Positions 1-8,974 of a DNA stretch of 64,000 nucleotides are shown here, one piece after another (positions within the stretch are counted from its first letter, which is position 1; every line of letters begins with the position of its first letter). Below the pieces are notes generated by a model. The model saw only the letters and a list, made by a program, of their open reading frames with translations. It searched no databases and had not been told where the DNA came from. Source of the DNA: Planctomycetota bacterium. Lineage in GTDB: Bacteria > Planctomycetota > Planctomycetia > Pirellulales > Lacipirellulaceae. The stretch spans positions 32,505-96,504 of the forward strand of contig JAJDEF010000029.1 in NCBI GenBank assembly GCA_029259945.1, given 5' to 3'. The translations under genes were made by a program, and so were the position numbers.

Positions 1-168
1 CCTGCGTCTGCCCCGTCGTTAGCATTCGTGTTGATAAGTATGTATCAGAGAAGAAAAGTTATCTGGAGAATGCTTCCAGTGATGAGGCTATGCATTCTAA
101 CCGAAAAGTGGAAAATACGCCAAGCTCACCCCCCGGCAGATGGGTTAAGCTTACTTCGCACCTTGTAA

Positions 169-249
169 AAATACGGACTTAGCTCCTCCCAACATTTTGC
201 CACTGTTTTCCGAAAAGAATTCGGAGGCTCGCCAAGCGAGTATCAATGA
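169..249 (+). pseudogene. C-terminal remnant of an AraC-type regulator
   Basis: Read in the frame ending at the TGA at 247-249, these bases give a 26-residue tail (core SSQHFATVFRKEFGGSPSEY) that fits the second helix-turn-helix of AraC/XylS regulators, which ends in F..FK.E.G.SP..YR. The same frame has a TAA at 166-168, and the other frames upstream give no recognisable first HTH, so only the tail survives. It sits 96 bases before a glycosidase gene on the same strand, a common place for a sugar-responsive regulator. That linkage is an inference. Bases 1-168 otherwise show nothing I can name. Confidence 0.45.
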
Positions 250-345
250 CGTCACGATGAGGGCCGGAAGCAACCGGCTTGTGCCTAACATAAATCGCAT
301 CTAACAGGCAGCCTGACGGTGCCATTTTCACGAAAGTATAGACTC

Positions 346-3180
346 ATGAAATCTACCAGAAGAAGTTTCTTGAAGACCGGGACGATCGGTGCTTCGGCAC
401 TGGTGCTTTCTCCCATGCCGTTCCAGCAATGTAATTCCCAGGACACCAATGATCAACTTCTTGCAGATATCTTCATGGGGTTTCAAAATCCCCCCATGAA
501 TGCAAAACCTTTTGTCCGCTGGTGGTGGAATGGTGACCGGCTAACAAAGGATGAGCTTCTCAGGGAACTGGATGTATTGAACGAGGCAGGAATAGGAGGG
601 GTAGAAATCAATCCTATTAAATTTCCACATGGAGCAGAGCCGGTTGGGTATAAAACCCTTCAATTGATGAGTGACGAATGGATTGAGATGCTGAAGGTTG
701 CATTGCAGGGAGCCCGTGAGAGAGGCATGGTGTGCGATATGATCGTCGGTTCAGGCTGGCCCTTTGGCGGGGAATTTCTGGAAAAAGATGAACAGATCCA
801 GATGGTAACCATCGAAACCATCGACCTAGAAGGAGGCCAGACTTATCAGTTCAATAGGGAGGAGTTGCTTCGAAAGGTCGATCCCAAAATCCACTCCAAG
901 CATGATACGGTCTACAGAGATCTGCTGATGCTGCGCCTTTTGCCGGCGGTATCAGATCAATTCCAGGAAGGGGCGGATCTTTCCTCGCAGAGCCAGCAAG
1001 AGACCATCACCGTGGAGGTTCCTCCCGGGAAGCATGTCCTTTACTACGTCGTCAAGCTGACCGGTTACATGGCCGTGATCAATGGTGCACCGGGAGCCGC
1101 TGGCCCGGTTCTCAATCACTACAGCAAACCAGCCGTGGAACGATATCTCAATCGAATCTCCAATGTACTTACAGACAAGATCGGCCCTTTGGGCAAGTAT
1201 TTCCGAGCCATGTTCTGTGACAGTATGGAGCTGGAAGGTGCCAACTGGAATGATGATCTTCCGGAGGAGTTTGGAAAAAGAAGGGGATACTCCCTACTTC
1301 CTTACCTGCCCTTTGTCTTGAAAAAGGTGGGCCACATGGGAAATCCCCTCGAAGAGAAGTACGGGACAAAGTTTTCTCCCGAAGTATTGGATAGATTGAA
1401 CAGAGTAAGATTGGATTTCTACAAAACGCGTCTGGAACTATTCAAAGAACGATTTATCGATACTTTTAACCAGTGGTGTCATGACAACGGGGTACTTTCC
1501 CGTGTACAGGCATACGGAAGGGGAATGCATCCCCTGGATACCAGTCTGGATATTGATATCCCGGAATGCGAATCATGGATGAGGCCCGAGGTCGGGGGCG
1601 AACTGCCAGACAGGGGCCCACAAGGCAGGCCTCACTGGATGATTAATCGATTCGTTTCTTCCGGAGCCCGACTTGCAGGAAAAAGGTTGGTAAGCTGTGA
1701 AGAGATTACCAATACACAGGCGGTCTTCATGACCACTCTGGAGCAGATTAAGATCACTGGCGACCAGAGCAATCTCTCAGGCGTCACTCACTCTATCCTG
1801 CATGGATTCAATTATTCTCCCCCGGAAGCTCCCTACCCAGGGTGGGTGCAGTATGGCACTTGGTTCAACGAGCGAAATCCATGGTGGCCTTACTTCAAAC
1901 GCTGGACCGCATACAAGGCCAGACTTTCCTGGCTTTTTCAGAACGCTGACCTGCGGTCAAATGTGGCGATCTTGCAACCTCTGACCGACCTCTGGCTGAA
2001 ACACGGTCCCCAGCGTGATCCATTCCCGAGGCATGCCTATCCTGATTACCAGCATAATCTATGGGAGGTTGCCCATAACCTTGGGGATGGCTGCGACTAC
2101 GTCTCTGAAAAGATCCTTCACAACGCTTCCTTCAAGTCCGGCAGCCTGATTTACGGGCAGCGCTGCTACCAGGTCCTACTGATTCCTGAAACCGAGACGA
2201 TGGATCTGTTGACCATCAAGGCGCTGGATGCGCTGGCCACTTCCGGTGGCAAGGTTGTGTTTATCGGAAAGAAACCATTTCGCTCTCCTGTTTTCAACGA
2301 CCATTCAGCAAAGAATAAAGAGGTTGCCGATGCCATCGACAATCTCTTTGCCAATCACAGCGAGAATGTAATCCTAATTGCGTCTCCGGGAGATGATCTG
2401 CTGCGATGGTATGCTTCGCTGCAAAAAGTGACCGGGCATGCGCCGCTTGTCCACATTGAAGGAACGGATAAACAGTTAAGTCAGGTCTGCTACCAAGCAA
2501 GTGAATCGCAAATCTTCTTCTTTGTGAATTCCAGTCTGACAAAGCACATTTCTTTCTCTGCACGATTCCCTAGCGAGACGATTGGGTTTCCCTGGATATG
2601 GAATCCTGAAACTGGTGAGAAATCCCGTTATCCAACCCCGGCTGGCAAGAAAGAAATTCAAATAGAGCTGGCACCGGCAACTTCCCTGCTTGTTGTATTT
2701 GAAAAGACAAAGGATGGTGATGTCCTTCAACCCCTTAAAGAAACGGGGGAGGGTGAGGAAGTTACCGGTACCTGGAAGCTGAGCCTCAGGCATGTGAATG
2801 GCGAAGAAAAGGAGTTGAGACTTAACCGGCTTGTTGACTTTCTTGAAGACAATCGATTGAAAACATTTGCCGGTGAAGCTACCTACGAGAAAGAGGTTCA
2901 GGTGGATGATCCCGCTGCGCTGACACAAATCGACCTGGGCAATGTTCAGGGCGTATCCGCCTTGACGGTCAACGGTAAAAACGCAGGTGTGAAGTGGTAT
3001 GGGAAACATACCTATGATGTAAGCGGCCTGCTGACAAAAGGAAGCAATCAGCTCTCCATAACAGTAACAACGATTGCCGGCAACTATTTGAAAAGTCTCG
3101 AGAGTGCCCCGACAGGCCGCTACTGGAAAAGTGGGCAACCTCATCCAGTGGGTATGATAGGACCTGTAACGCTGCATTAG
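346..3180 (+). CDS. Tat-exported glycoside hydrolase, GH106 (alpha-L-rhamnosidase)-like
   Basis: Predicted secreted glycosidase of the GH106/PF17132 type, which removes alpha-L-rhamnose from plant or algal polysaccharides. I chose the ATG at 346 because it puts a twin-arginine signal (TRRSFLKTG) at the N-terminus; an in-frame ATG at 319 would only add nine residues. After a short linker comes the family-typical stretch FVRWWWNGDRLTKDEL (around residue 57), then GIGGVEINP, the TIM-barrel part, and a C-terminal beta-sandwich of about 130 residues ending GPVTLH. At 944 residues it is full length for the family. An AraC tail lies upstream and an IS3 remnant starts two bases after the stop, so the gene is probably an acquired accessory. 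Substrate specificity cannot be read from sequence. Confidence 0.75.
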   Translation: MKSTRRSFLKTGTIGASALVLSPMPFQQCNSQDTNDQLLADIFMGFQNPPMNAKPFVRWWWNGDRLTKDELLRELDVLNEAGIGGVEINPIKFPHGAEPVGYKTLQLMSDEWIEMLKVALQGARERGMVCDMIVGSGWPFGGEFLEKDEQIQMVTIETIDLEGGQTYQFNREELLRKVDPKIHSKHDTVYRDLLMLRLLPAVSDQFQEGADLSSQSQQETITVEVPPGKHVLYYVVKLTGYMAVINGAPGAAGPVLNHYSKPAVERYLNRISNVLTDKIGPLGKYFRAMFCDSMELEGANWNDDLPEEFGKRRGYSLLPYLPFVLKKVGHMGNPLEEKYGTKFSPEVLDRLNRVRLDFYKTRLELFKERFIDTFNQWCHDNGVLSRVQAYGRGMHPLDTSLDIDIPECESWMRPEVGGELPDRGPQGRPHWMINRFVSSGARLAGKRLVSCEEITNTQAVFMTTLEQIKITGDQSNLSGVTHSILHGFNYSPPEAPYPGWVQYGTWFNERNPWWPYFKRWTAYKARLSWLFQNADLRSNVAILQPLTDLWLKHGPQRDPFPRHAYPDYQHNLWEVAHNLGDGCDYVSEKILHNASFKSGSLIYGQRCYQVLLIPETETMDLLTIKALDALATSGGKVVFIGKKPFRSPVFNDHSAKNKEVADAIDNLFANHSENVILIASPGDDLLRWYASLQKVTGHAPLVHIEGTDKQLSQVCYQASESQIFFFVNSSLTKHISFSARFPSETIGFPWIWNPETGEKSRYPTPAGKKEIQIELAPATSLLVVFEKTKDGDVLQPLKETGEGEEVTGTWKLSLRHVNGEEKELRLNRLVDFLEDNRLKTFAGEATYEKEVQVDDPAALTQIDLGNVQGVSALTVNGKNAGVKWYGKHTYDVSGLLTKGSNQLSITVTTIAGNYLKSLESAPTGRYWKSGQPHPVGMIGPVTLH

Positions 3181-3181
3181 T

Positions 3182-3295
3182 GCGATGGCCCAAGAGCGGT
3201 TCGACGATTGGCGAAAGGATTACAATGAGGTGCGTCCACACAGCTCACTGGAGAACCGGACGCCGAAAGAATCCGCAAATTTTTTTCCAGGCTAG
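3182..3295 (+). pseudogene. IS3-family transposase, C-terminal remnant
   Basis: Conceptual translation in this frame gives 37 residues containing FDDWRKDYNEVRPHSSLENR followed by TPKESA. This is the hallmark end of IS3-family OrfB transposases (W...YN..RPHSSL...TP.E). There is no start codon of its own and no DDE core in the window, so this is a scar of an insertion sequence. It begins directly after the glycosidase stop codon and ends at TAG 3293-3295 inside a perfect palindrome. It marks past transposition between the glycosidase and the downstream decarboxylase-like gene. Confidence 0.8.
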
Positions 3296-3305
3296 CCTGG
3301 AAAAA
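3282..3305. repeat. 24-bp perfect palindrome at the IS remnant end
   Basis: Five T, CCAGGCTAGCCTGG, five A: perfectly self-complementary, centred on 3293/3294. It could act as a bidirectional terminator-like hairpin between the glycosidase and the next gene, or be left over from the IS. It lies 38 bases upstream of the Shine-Dalgarno of the next gene. Confidence 0.6.
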
Positions 3306-3358
3306 GGCTGAGGAAACTAACATTCCAACTGGTACCAAGTTGGGGAGGAGGTCACAGT

Positions 3359-4693
3359 TTGACTCCACGTGAAAGAGTAGTCGCTGCTTTAAACCTTGAA
3401 GAGCCGGACAGGGTTCCCATCGACGTCGGCGCCACGGGCCTGAGCAACATTAACCTAATGGCATACGGGCGTCTTAAAAAACACTTGGGTATTAATCAAG
3501 GGACTGCCAAAGTGTATCACGGTTGGATACAGGTTCCTTATATTGAGGAGGCGGTCCTGAATCGTTTGCATGGTGATTGTGTCGCTTTGCCTCGCTATCG
3601 TATGTCTCTTGGGATCGAAAACGAAAGGTTTAAGCCCTGGACGCATGCATGCGGTACGGAGTTTCTTTTCCCGAAAGATTTTAATCCCATCAAAAATGAC
3701 AGGGGTGACTGGGAGTGGCACGAACATGGCGAGATGATCGCAAAAGCGCCTTCTGAAGGCACACATGGGTTTGCGCTTTATAAGCACCCGCTGAATGAGA
3801 TTACTTCCAATAAGCAGGTCGATGAGTTTTTCGAAAGCTACCAGGGTAACTTTGTTGGACGTATTCATGTTGATGACAAGGAAATTGAATATGCATCGAA
3901 GATGGCAAAGGATCTTTATGAGAATACAGATAAATGCGTGGTCTCCGACTATTTCGGCACCGTGTTGGAGAACGCGCAGGGGATCGTTGGCTGGGATGAG
4001 ATTTATGTGAAAATGATGGTTGAGCCAGATCTGGCGAAATACTTTTTAGAACATCTGACGGAGGCCTTGCTGGAAGGCCTAAAGCGATATATTCCTGCGG
4101 TGAAGGATTATGTTCAGGTCATCGTTTTCGCAGATGATATCGGCCAGCAGCAAGGACCTATGATTTCACCCGAAATGTATCGTGAGTTCTTGAAGCCTTT
4201 TCATTCAAAGTTGTGGCAGTATGTTCGAGAAAACAGCGACATCAAGGTTTTTTATCACAGCGATGGCGCGATCGTGGATTTGCTTCCTGATTTAATTGAC
4301 GCTGGGGCGCAGATTTTAAATCCGGTTCAGACTGATGTGGTTGGCATGGATCCAGTGAAATTGAAACGGGAATTCGGAAAGGATCTGGCTTTCTGGGGAG
4401 CCGGCGTTGATACACATTCAGTCTTAGACCGAGGCAATCCTGCGCAGGTTCGCGAAGATGTTCGGCGCAGGGTAGAGGCCCTCGCTCCGGGCGGCGGTTG
4501 GGTATGGGCTTCCATCCATAATATGCTGTCTAATGTGAGGCCGGAAAATATTTTGGCTGCAGTCGATGCTGCTTATGATTTTGGGGAATATCCCATTGCC
4601 AGCAGACATCAGTCGGCTAAGGAACTTCAAGAGGCCTACACCGATTACTGGATGTCGCCAATGAGCCAGTTGAAAGAAATAACAGTTCAATGA
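3359..4693 (+). CDS. Uroporphyrinogen decarboxylase (URO-D) family protein
   Basis: 444-residue member of the URO-D/MtaA-CmuA superfamily. The N-terminus TPRERVVAALNLEEPDRVPI is typical of the large non-heme branch, which is usually annotated as corrinoid methyltransferase-like. Start is TTG at 3359, supported by a strong GGAGGAGGT ribosome site about seven bases upstream; there is no ATG nearby. Later motifs include FYHSDGAIVDLLPDLIDAGA and LAFWGAGVDTHSVLDRG, matching the barrel end of the fold. True HemE enzymes are about 350 residues and conserve different N-terminal residues, so a heme role is unlikely. The substrate is unknown. Neighbours are the GH106-like gene and the IS3 scar, which suggests accessory metabolism. 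Confidence 0.75.
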   Translation: MTPRERVVAALNLEEPDRVPIDVGATGLSNINLMAYGRLKKHLGINQGTAKVYHGWIQVPYIEEAVLNRLHGDCVALPRYRMSLGIENERFKPWTHACGTEFLFPKDFNPIKNDRGDWEWHEHGEMIAKAPSEGTHGFALYKHPLNEITSNKQVDEFFESYQGNFVGRIHVDDKEIEYASKMAKDLYENTDKCVVSDYFGTVLENAQGIVGWDEIYVKMMVEPDLAKYFLEHLTEALLEGLKRYIPAVKDYVQVIVFADDIGQQQGPMISPEMYREFLKPFHSKLWQYVRENSDIKVFYHSDGAIVDLLPDLIDAGAQILNPVQTDVVGMDPVKLKREFGKDLAFWGAGVDTHSVLDRGNPAQVREDVRRRVEALAPGGGWVWASIHNMLSNVRPENILAAVDAAYDFGEYPIASRHQSAKELQEAYTDYWMSPMSQLKEITVQ

Positions 4694-4798
4694 GGACAAA
4701 CTATGTGAAACGCGCTGGGTCTATAATGAAATTACATGAGGGCAATGTTGATGAATATAAAAGGCGCAACGATGAAATTTGCACCGAGACAAAAACAT

Positions 4799-4823
4799 AA
4801 AAAAAGCCCGGGTAAACCAGGCT
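4799..4823 (-). terminator. Rho-independent terminator after tRNA-Glu
   Basis: On the minus strand AGCCTGG, a short loop and CCCGGGCT form a GC-rich stem followed by seven T. It lies 50 bases beyond the 3' end of tRNA-Glu, in the correct orientation. Confidence 0.65.
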
Positions 4824-4872
4824 AAAATGCAAAGTAGTGCGATTGCCCGCATTAGTGAACAAGTGTCCACAG

Positions 4873-4945
4873 TACCCCGTAGGGGAGTCGAACCCCTGTC
4901 TCCGCCGTGAGAGGGCGGTGTCCTGGGCCACTAGACGAACGGGGC
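4873..4945 (-). tRNA. trnE: tRNA-Glu (anticodon CTC)
   Basis: Reverse complement folds as a 73-nt cloverleaf: acceptor GCCCCGT with ACGGGGT (first pair G-U), D-arm with AGTGGCCCAGGAC, anticodon stem CCGCC/GGCGG with loop CTCTCAC (anticodon CTC), and T-arm GGGGTTCGACTCCCC. Very close to bacterial tRNA-Glu. CCA is not encoded. A terminator follows at 4799-4823. It lies at the border between the scarred accessory region (1-4.7 kb) and the ordinary chromosome. Confidence 0.95.
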
Positions 4946-5194
4946 AGGTAGGACTTTTGAACCGTTGAGTAGGCAAGGGTGAGGCCCAAAAAGCATCTTT
5001 CCCGCAGTACCCAAGCCACCATTTTCCGGCGTTAGCCGGTGCTGTCAACCGGGGGTGCCCACTCGTGGGAATGTCCAAAGCCCAAATGACCAATGCTGAG
5101 GTGCCAAGTCCTGTTTATTGGTCATTAGGGCCTTGGACATTGGTCATTGAGACTGACAGCCTTTGTCCAAACTAATCCACTACCTGACCTACCA

Positions 5195-6121
5195 CTAGGA
5201 GGTGATGCCCTTGGTTAGGGTCATAAATGCCGTTTCGAGATTGATTTCTTCTTCGGCCAGACGCGTCAGGGCGTGGCCGCTTTCGAAGAGAGTGCGTACC
5301 AGTTGGCTGTAATCGTGCTCGCCTGCAACCAGAGTGACCCGTAGCCCTTCTTCATCCACCTCGATTTTGTCGATCATATCGTGGCCTTCCAGCTGTCGGG
5401 CGGCGTCGTCGCGATCTCCGGCCACATCAATTCGCAGGACCGTTTGCCCGCGAACCTGTCGCATGACGTCGTCGACGTTGGAATTTACGATCAGCTCGCC
5501 CCGCTCGATAATGCCGATCTTGTTACAGATGTCGGCCAGCTCGGGCAGGATATGGCTCGAGACCATAATCGTCTTGCCCATGTTGCGAAGTTCTTTCAGT
5601 AGTCCTCGAATTTCGATTCGAGCGCGCGGGTCGAGGCCACTGGCGGGTTCGTCGAGCAGCAAAACTTGCGGGTCGTGCAGCAGCACACGCGCCAAGCCCA
5701 GTCGTTGTGTCATGCCGCGCGATAGGCTAGTGACCAACTCATCCCGTTTGTAGCCCAGGTCGACGAGGTCGAGCACTTCGTCACAGATTTTTTTACGCTG
5801 TGGCCCTTTGATGCGATAGGCAGCGGCAAAAAACTCAAGGTACTCGGTGACTTTCATATTGTCGTACACACCAAAGAAATCGGGCATGTAGCCGATGATA
5901 CGACGGATTTCTTTCGGCTTAGTGTAGATCGAGTACCCACCGACATAGGCTTCGCCCCAAGTGGGGTTAAGCAGCGTGGCGAGGATCCGCATGGTGGTCG
6001 TCTTGCCGGCGCCATTGGGGCCGATGAAGCCGAACACATCGCCCCGTTCGAGTTTCAATTCGAGCTTGTTAATGGCAAATAAGTCGGAGTACTTCTTGGT
6101 GAGGTCGTGTATTTCTATCAC
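5195..6121 (-). CDS. ABC transporter ATP-binding protein (ABC-2/gliding type)
   Basis: Cytoplasmic ATPase of an ABC-2 type exporter. Walker A GPNGAGKTT at residues 34-42, signature LSRGM near 133, Walker B LLLDEPA near 154 with ASGLDPRAR after it, and H-loop VSSHIL near 195 are all intact. The roughly 80-residue C-terminal extension fits the CcmA/NatA/GldA group. It lies 62 bases downstream of the 751-residue membrane protein on the same strand, so the two probably act together. No ABC-2 permease is encoded beside it: the next thing downstream is tRNA-Glu. The permease is therefore either elsewhere or its role is taken by the membrane partner. Confidence 0.85.
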   Translation of the reverse strand: MIEIHDLTKKYSDLFAINKLELKLERGDVFGFIGPNGAGKTTTMRILATLLNPTWGEAYVGGYSIYTKPKEIRRIIGYMPDFFGVYDNMKVTEYLEFFAAAYRIKGPQRKKICDEVLDLVDLGYKRDELVTSLSRGMTQRLGLARVLLHDPQVLLLDEPASGLDPRARIEIRGLLKELRNMGKTIMVSSHILPELADICNKIGIIERGELIVNSNVDDVMRQVRGQTVLRIDVAGDRDDAARQLEGHDMIDKIEVDEEGLRVTLVAGEHDYSQLVRTLFESGHALTRLAEEEINLETAFMTLTKGITS

Positions 6122-6183
6122 AGCAGTGGCGAGGGGTTGAGGATGTGGTGTTAGTAAAATATCTCAAGGCGAAAAAGGAGAAA

Positions 6184-8439
6184 CTACTCTTCCGACATAG
6201 TGACGGGCGACGCAGTAACGGGAAGCAAAAATCGATAAAAGGTCCAGCGGCGATCTTCCTCGCCGCGAAGGGGCTTCGTCTCGTTTAGCCACTGGCTACC
6301 TGAGATGGTCGATTTGGCGACGAGGATGGCACAATCGTCTTGCTGCAACAGATGGCTCAGGTCGACGAACGATTGGTAACGATTAAGCATGCCTGAGTAG
6401 CGATGCCCGTTGATCGCTTTGAAAAACATCATCGTTTTGAGCAAACGCGTGACGTCGGACGAGGCCAAATGGTAGGGCACCGTGCCATCGTCGGCGGTAT
6501 TCGTGATCGTAGTATCACCTGCCGTGGCGCTAGTCAGCAAAGTTTTTACGGTTCGCGGCTGTCGAGAATGGTCAATGGTGATGGTTGCATCCTCGGTGAC
6601 TCGACCCAAATAGTACGCCCAGTGATTATAAAGGAGCAAGCAGTCGTCGAGTTCAATTCCCGTTTTATTGGTGAACTGGCCTAGTAATAATCGATCGACC
6701 GTCGGTCGCAATTCCGAACGGATTATTGGCGAATCGATTTGTGCCGACCAACGAGCAGAAATGGTCTTGGTCGACCAAATTTGCACGGGTAGTGCAGTCA
6801 TCTCGCGACGCGCCGAGCTAAACGCATAACCCGTCTTAAACACCCCCGTCTGCGTCGCGCTGGCTTGCATCCCCCCCAACGCATAGCCCGGAAGCCCAAG
6901 CCAAGAGACTTGGCTATCGATATTTTCAAGGCCCTCGTTGTCAAACAAGCTGGGTACGAGTGTTAAGTGGTACTTGTCGACTTGAGGGGTAAAGAAATGG
7001 CTCCAGACGGTGCCCCGTGCGAGGCCACTGGTGGTATCGATGTCGACGACTTCGACTTGGTTCACTCGCAGTTGGTCGCCCTTCGTCCAATTGGCATAAA
7101 AGTAGGCCGCAGCAGAAACCCCAATAACCATGGCCGGAAACGTAAGCCAAGTGAGTTCAGGACGTCGAAAAACTTTGCGTACCAAATAGTAGTCGCCGGG
7201 GCCGATCAGCACGATGTAACCCAAAACTAAAAACGCGACAAACGCAAACGAGACCACTTCGACACCCGCAAACTTGCTGTCGAGTGCGTTGCGAAGCTGG
7301 CCGATCATATCGACACTTTCCACCGCGGCTAGCCCTTGTTCGAGCTGATCCGGCTCAATTCCTTCCGCGTCCCAGCCTAGTACCTTCCGTAGAAAAGTCG
7401 TACGGCCAGCCCAGTCTCGCAGGGGAGGGCGGTCGAAATCTAGTCCTACAAAAACCAACTCGCCAAGTCCTAGTCGCGACCGTACCACGATCGGTAAATC
7501 CGTAGGACGGCTACCCGCATGGACAAGAATTTGGCCTTCGACGTTCTCCAACTTGGGAATTTGTAAATCGACTCGTCGGTTACCGGCCACCAGCTGTTCG
7601 CCGCCGCTAAAAGTTTCGAGAGGATGCGATTGGCGAAGGCGTTCGAGCGATGCATAGGTTCCGGGAATCAAATCAGCTAGCGGCCCGTCGGAGGCAAGAA
7701 GTTCCGCGCTTTCAGACCCACAGAAAACTACGAGGCGACCACCCAGCTCTACCCAGCGATGTAACGATTCAAGACGCCCCGGATTTTGTAGCAGGGGGCG
7801 ATATAGCGCTGGCTTCGAGGTCGTCATCAAGACGGTGTCCACGGCCTCGTATCCTATCCAACTCGTCGGCAAGCTTGCTGCATCTTCCAGATGGGCAACG
7901 CGAGTCATCAGCAACTCGTTATCCGTCTGATCGCTAGCGACCAGTTCTCCCAAACCCAGCGAAGGGCCAAATTCGACCAGCAATCGATTCGTCGCGGGGA
8001 TGCCACTTGCGATCACTCCGGCAGCAGGTTCTGGCCCTGGGTAGAACTTTCGCTTGCAACGCACTTTTCCTTCGGCGAAGAAGTTGACCTCCAGAGGGCT
8101 ATAAGTCTGACCAACACGTATCATCAGTCGTGCCGTCGTGATTTGACCAGGTTGAATGCCTACGGGTCGATCCTCCGAAGAATGAATCGTGGTGGGCACG
8201 CCATCGCTATCGGGGACGGTCACGAACAACTGACCCGTGTAGGGCGTCGAACCGCCGAGCAGGTCGACTTCCAACGAAGTCCAGCAGCCGAGTTTATAGA
8301 CGCCACCAAAGCCAAGGCGGACTTCACGAATCTCAGGTTCCTGCAATTGCTCTGCAAGCGCTACCGACTCGACTTGGGCGAAAAAAAACGAGAAGGCAAC
8401 CGCAAGCGAGGTGGCGAATAGGACGCAACGTTTGCTCAT
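6184..8439 (-). CDS. Large membrane-anchored protein with GATase-like region
   Basis: 751 residues, no named family I can assign with certainty. A signal peptide (residues 1-30, ending ALA) is followed by beta-rich sequence, then about residues 145-260 with the class I GATase-like look typical of GldG-type partners (LHRWVELGGRLVVFCG). Two transmembrane helices follow at about 394-414 and 429-449, separated by the short loop with GPGDYYLVRK, and then a 300-residue C-terminal part. The order fits periplasmic sensing domain, membrane anchor, second extracytoplasmic domain. The start overlaps the upstream MazG-like stop by four bases (ATGA), and the ABC ATPase follows after 62 bases: a three-gene operon. 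Substrate unknown. Confidence 0.6.
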   Translation of the reverse strand: MSKRCVLFATSLAVAFSFFFAQVESVALAEQLQEPEIREVRLGFGGVYKLGCWTSLEVDLLGGSTPYTGQLFVTVPDSDGVPTTIHSSEDRPVGIQPGQITTARLMIRVGQTYSPLEVNFFAEGKVRCKRKFYPGPEPAAGVIASGIPATNRLLVEFGPSLGLGELVASDQTDNELLMTRVAHLEDAASLPTSWIGYEAVDTVLMTTSKPALYRPLLQNPGRLESLHRWVELGGRLVVFCGSESAELLASDGPLADLIPGTYASLERLRQSHPLETFSGGEQLVAGNRRVDLQIPKLENVEGQILVHAGSRPTDLPIVVRSRLGLGELVFVGLDFDRPPLRDWAGRTTFLRKVLGWDAEGIEPDQLEQGLAAVESVDMIGQLRNALDSKFAGVEVVSFAFVAFLVLGYIVLIGPGDYYLVRKVFRRPELTWLTFPAMVIGVSAAAYFYANWTKGDQLRVNQVEVVDIDTTSGLARGTVWSHFFTPQVDKYHLTLVPSLFDNEGLENIDSQVSWLGLPGYALGGMQASATQTGVFKTGYAFSSARREMTALPVQIWSTKTISARWSAQIDSPIIRSELRPTVDRLLLGQFTNKTGIELDDCLLLYNHWAYYLGRVTEDATITIDHSRQPRTVKTLLTSATAGDTTITNTADDGTVPYHLASSDVTRLLKTMMFFKAINGHRYSGMLNRYQSFVDLSHLLQQDDCAILVAKSTISGSQWLNETKPLRGEEDRRWTFYRFLLPVTASPVTMSEE

Positions 8440-8756
8440 GGCTTCTCCTGATTGTCACAAGTGCAAACCAGTCGCCCGCAGCCGGGGCAGCCTGAGCCAT
8501 ATTTTTTAGCCACTGCCGCAGTGAGATCGACCTCAGCGACGTTGGCAATCGTCGTCAGCCAAGCCAGCACATCGGCAAATTCGGCGGCCACTTCTTCTGG
8601 GGTGCCTTCGCGTAGGGCGGAAGCCAATTCGCCAACTTCTTCGATAAGCCACATAAAGGTGCCATCGATACCTCGCGACACGTCCTTCTCATGGTACATA
8701 TCGCGAATTAGTTGTTGCATGTCTCGCAGCGAGATTTCCGTGGATGCCTCGGGCAC
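8436..8756 (-). CDS. MazG-like nucleotide pyrophosphohydrolase
   Basis: 106 residues; an all-alpha NTP pyrophosphatase of the MazG/iMazG type that hydrolyses (d)NTPs to monophosphates. The metal-binding pattern is visible: EEVGE at residues 39-43 followed by E59 and D62. The C-terminal tail adds four cysteines (90, 93, 98, 100; CPGCGRLVCTC), an unusual possible zinc site beyond the catalytic domain. I use GTG at 8756 because AAGGA lies nine bases upstream; an internal ATG would delete the first helix. The stop overlaps the start of the next gene (ATGA), indicating translational coupling to an exporter-like operon whose link to nucleotide clean-up is not obvious. Confidence 0.8.
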   Translation of the reverse strand: MPEASTEISLRDMQQLIRDMYHEKDVSRGIDGTFMWLIEEVGELASALREGTPEEVAAEFADVLAWLTTIANVAEVDLTAAVAKKYGSGCPGCGRLVCTCDNQEKP

Positions 8757-8974
8757 AGATTCTGTTCCTTGATTTTACGGCTGTTTGTCGAGCTACCATC
8801 ATCAGCCCCAAAGGGCTACATTTACTGCACGTCTCCATGCTGTTTGGTTGCGCTAATTTCCCGCGTCGCTGGATGCCTCCAAGCTAGTTCTGGGATAGAC
8901 TCTAGTGTACTCGAAGCGAAGTCGTCCCGACCAGGGACAGACGATTTCTTAACACCATAGGGACTCGACGACTG

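Larger units (their letters stand above)
4694..5194. other. Non-coding stretch with tRNA-Glu and short repeats
   Basis: No protein gene seen. Contains tRNA-Glu and its terminator on the minus strand. It also holds a small repeat set at 5084-5151, where AATGACCAAT occurs once and its complement ATTGGTCATT twice, capable of forming alternative hairpins upstream of (or downstream from, on the minus strand) the ABC gene. Function of the repeats is unknown. Confidence 0.5.

Noticed and set aside
261..290. GGGCCGGAAGCAACCGGCTT as a third copy of the leader element
   Set aside because: Only a short CCGG pairing is shared; the TATCCCACGGCCGG and GCCGAAAG blocks are missing.
2476..3177. 233-codon minus-strand frame opposite the GH106-like gene
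   Set aside because: Runs antisense inside a clear coding gene, no family resemblance, Cys-rich composition typical of a shadow frame.
3359..4693. HemE (true uroporphyrinogen decarboxylase)
   Set aside because: Length (444) and N-terminal region fit the methyltransferase-like branch, and it lies far from the heme genes.
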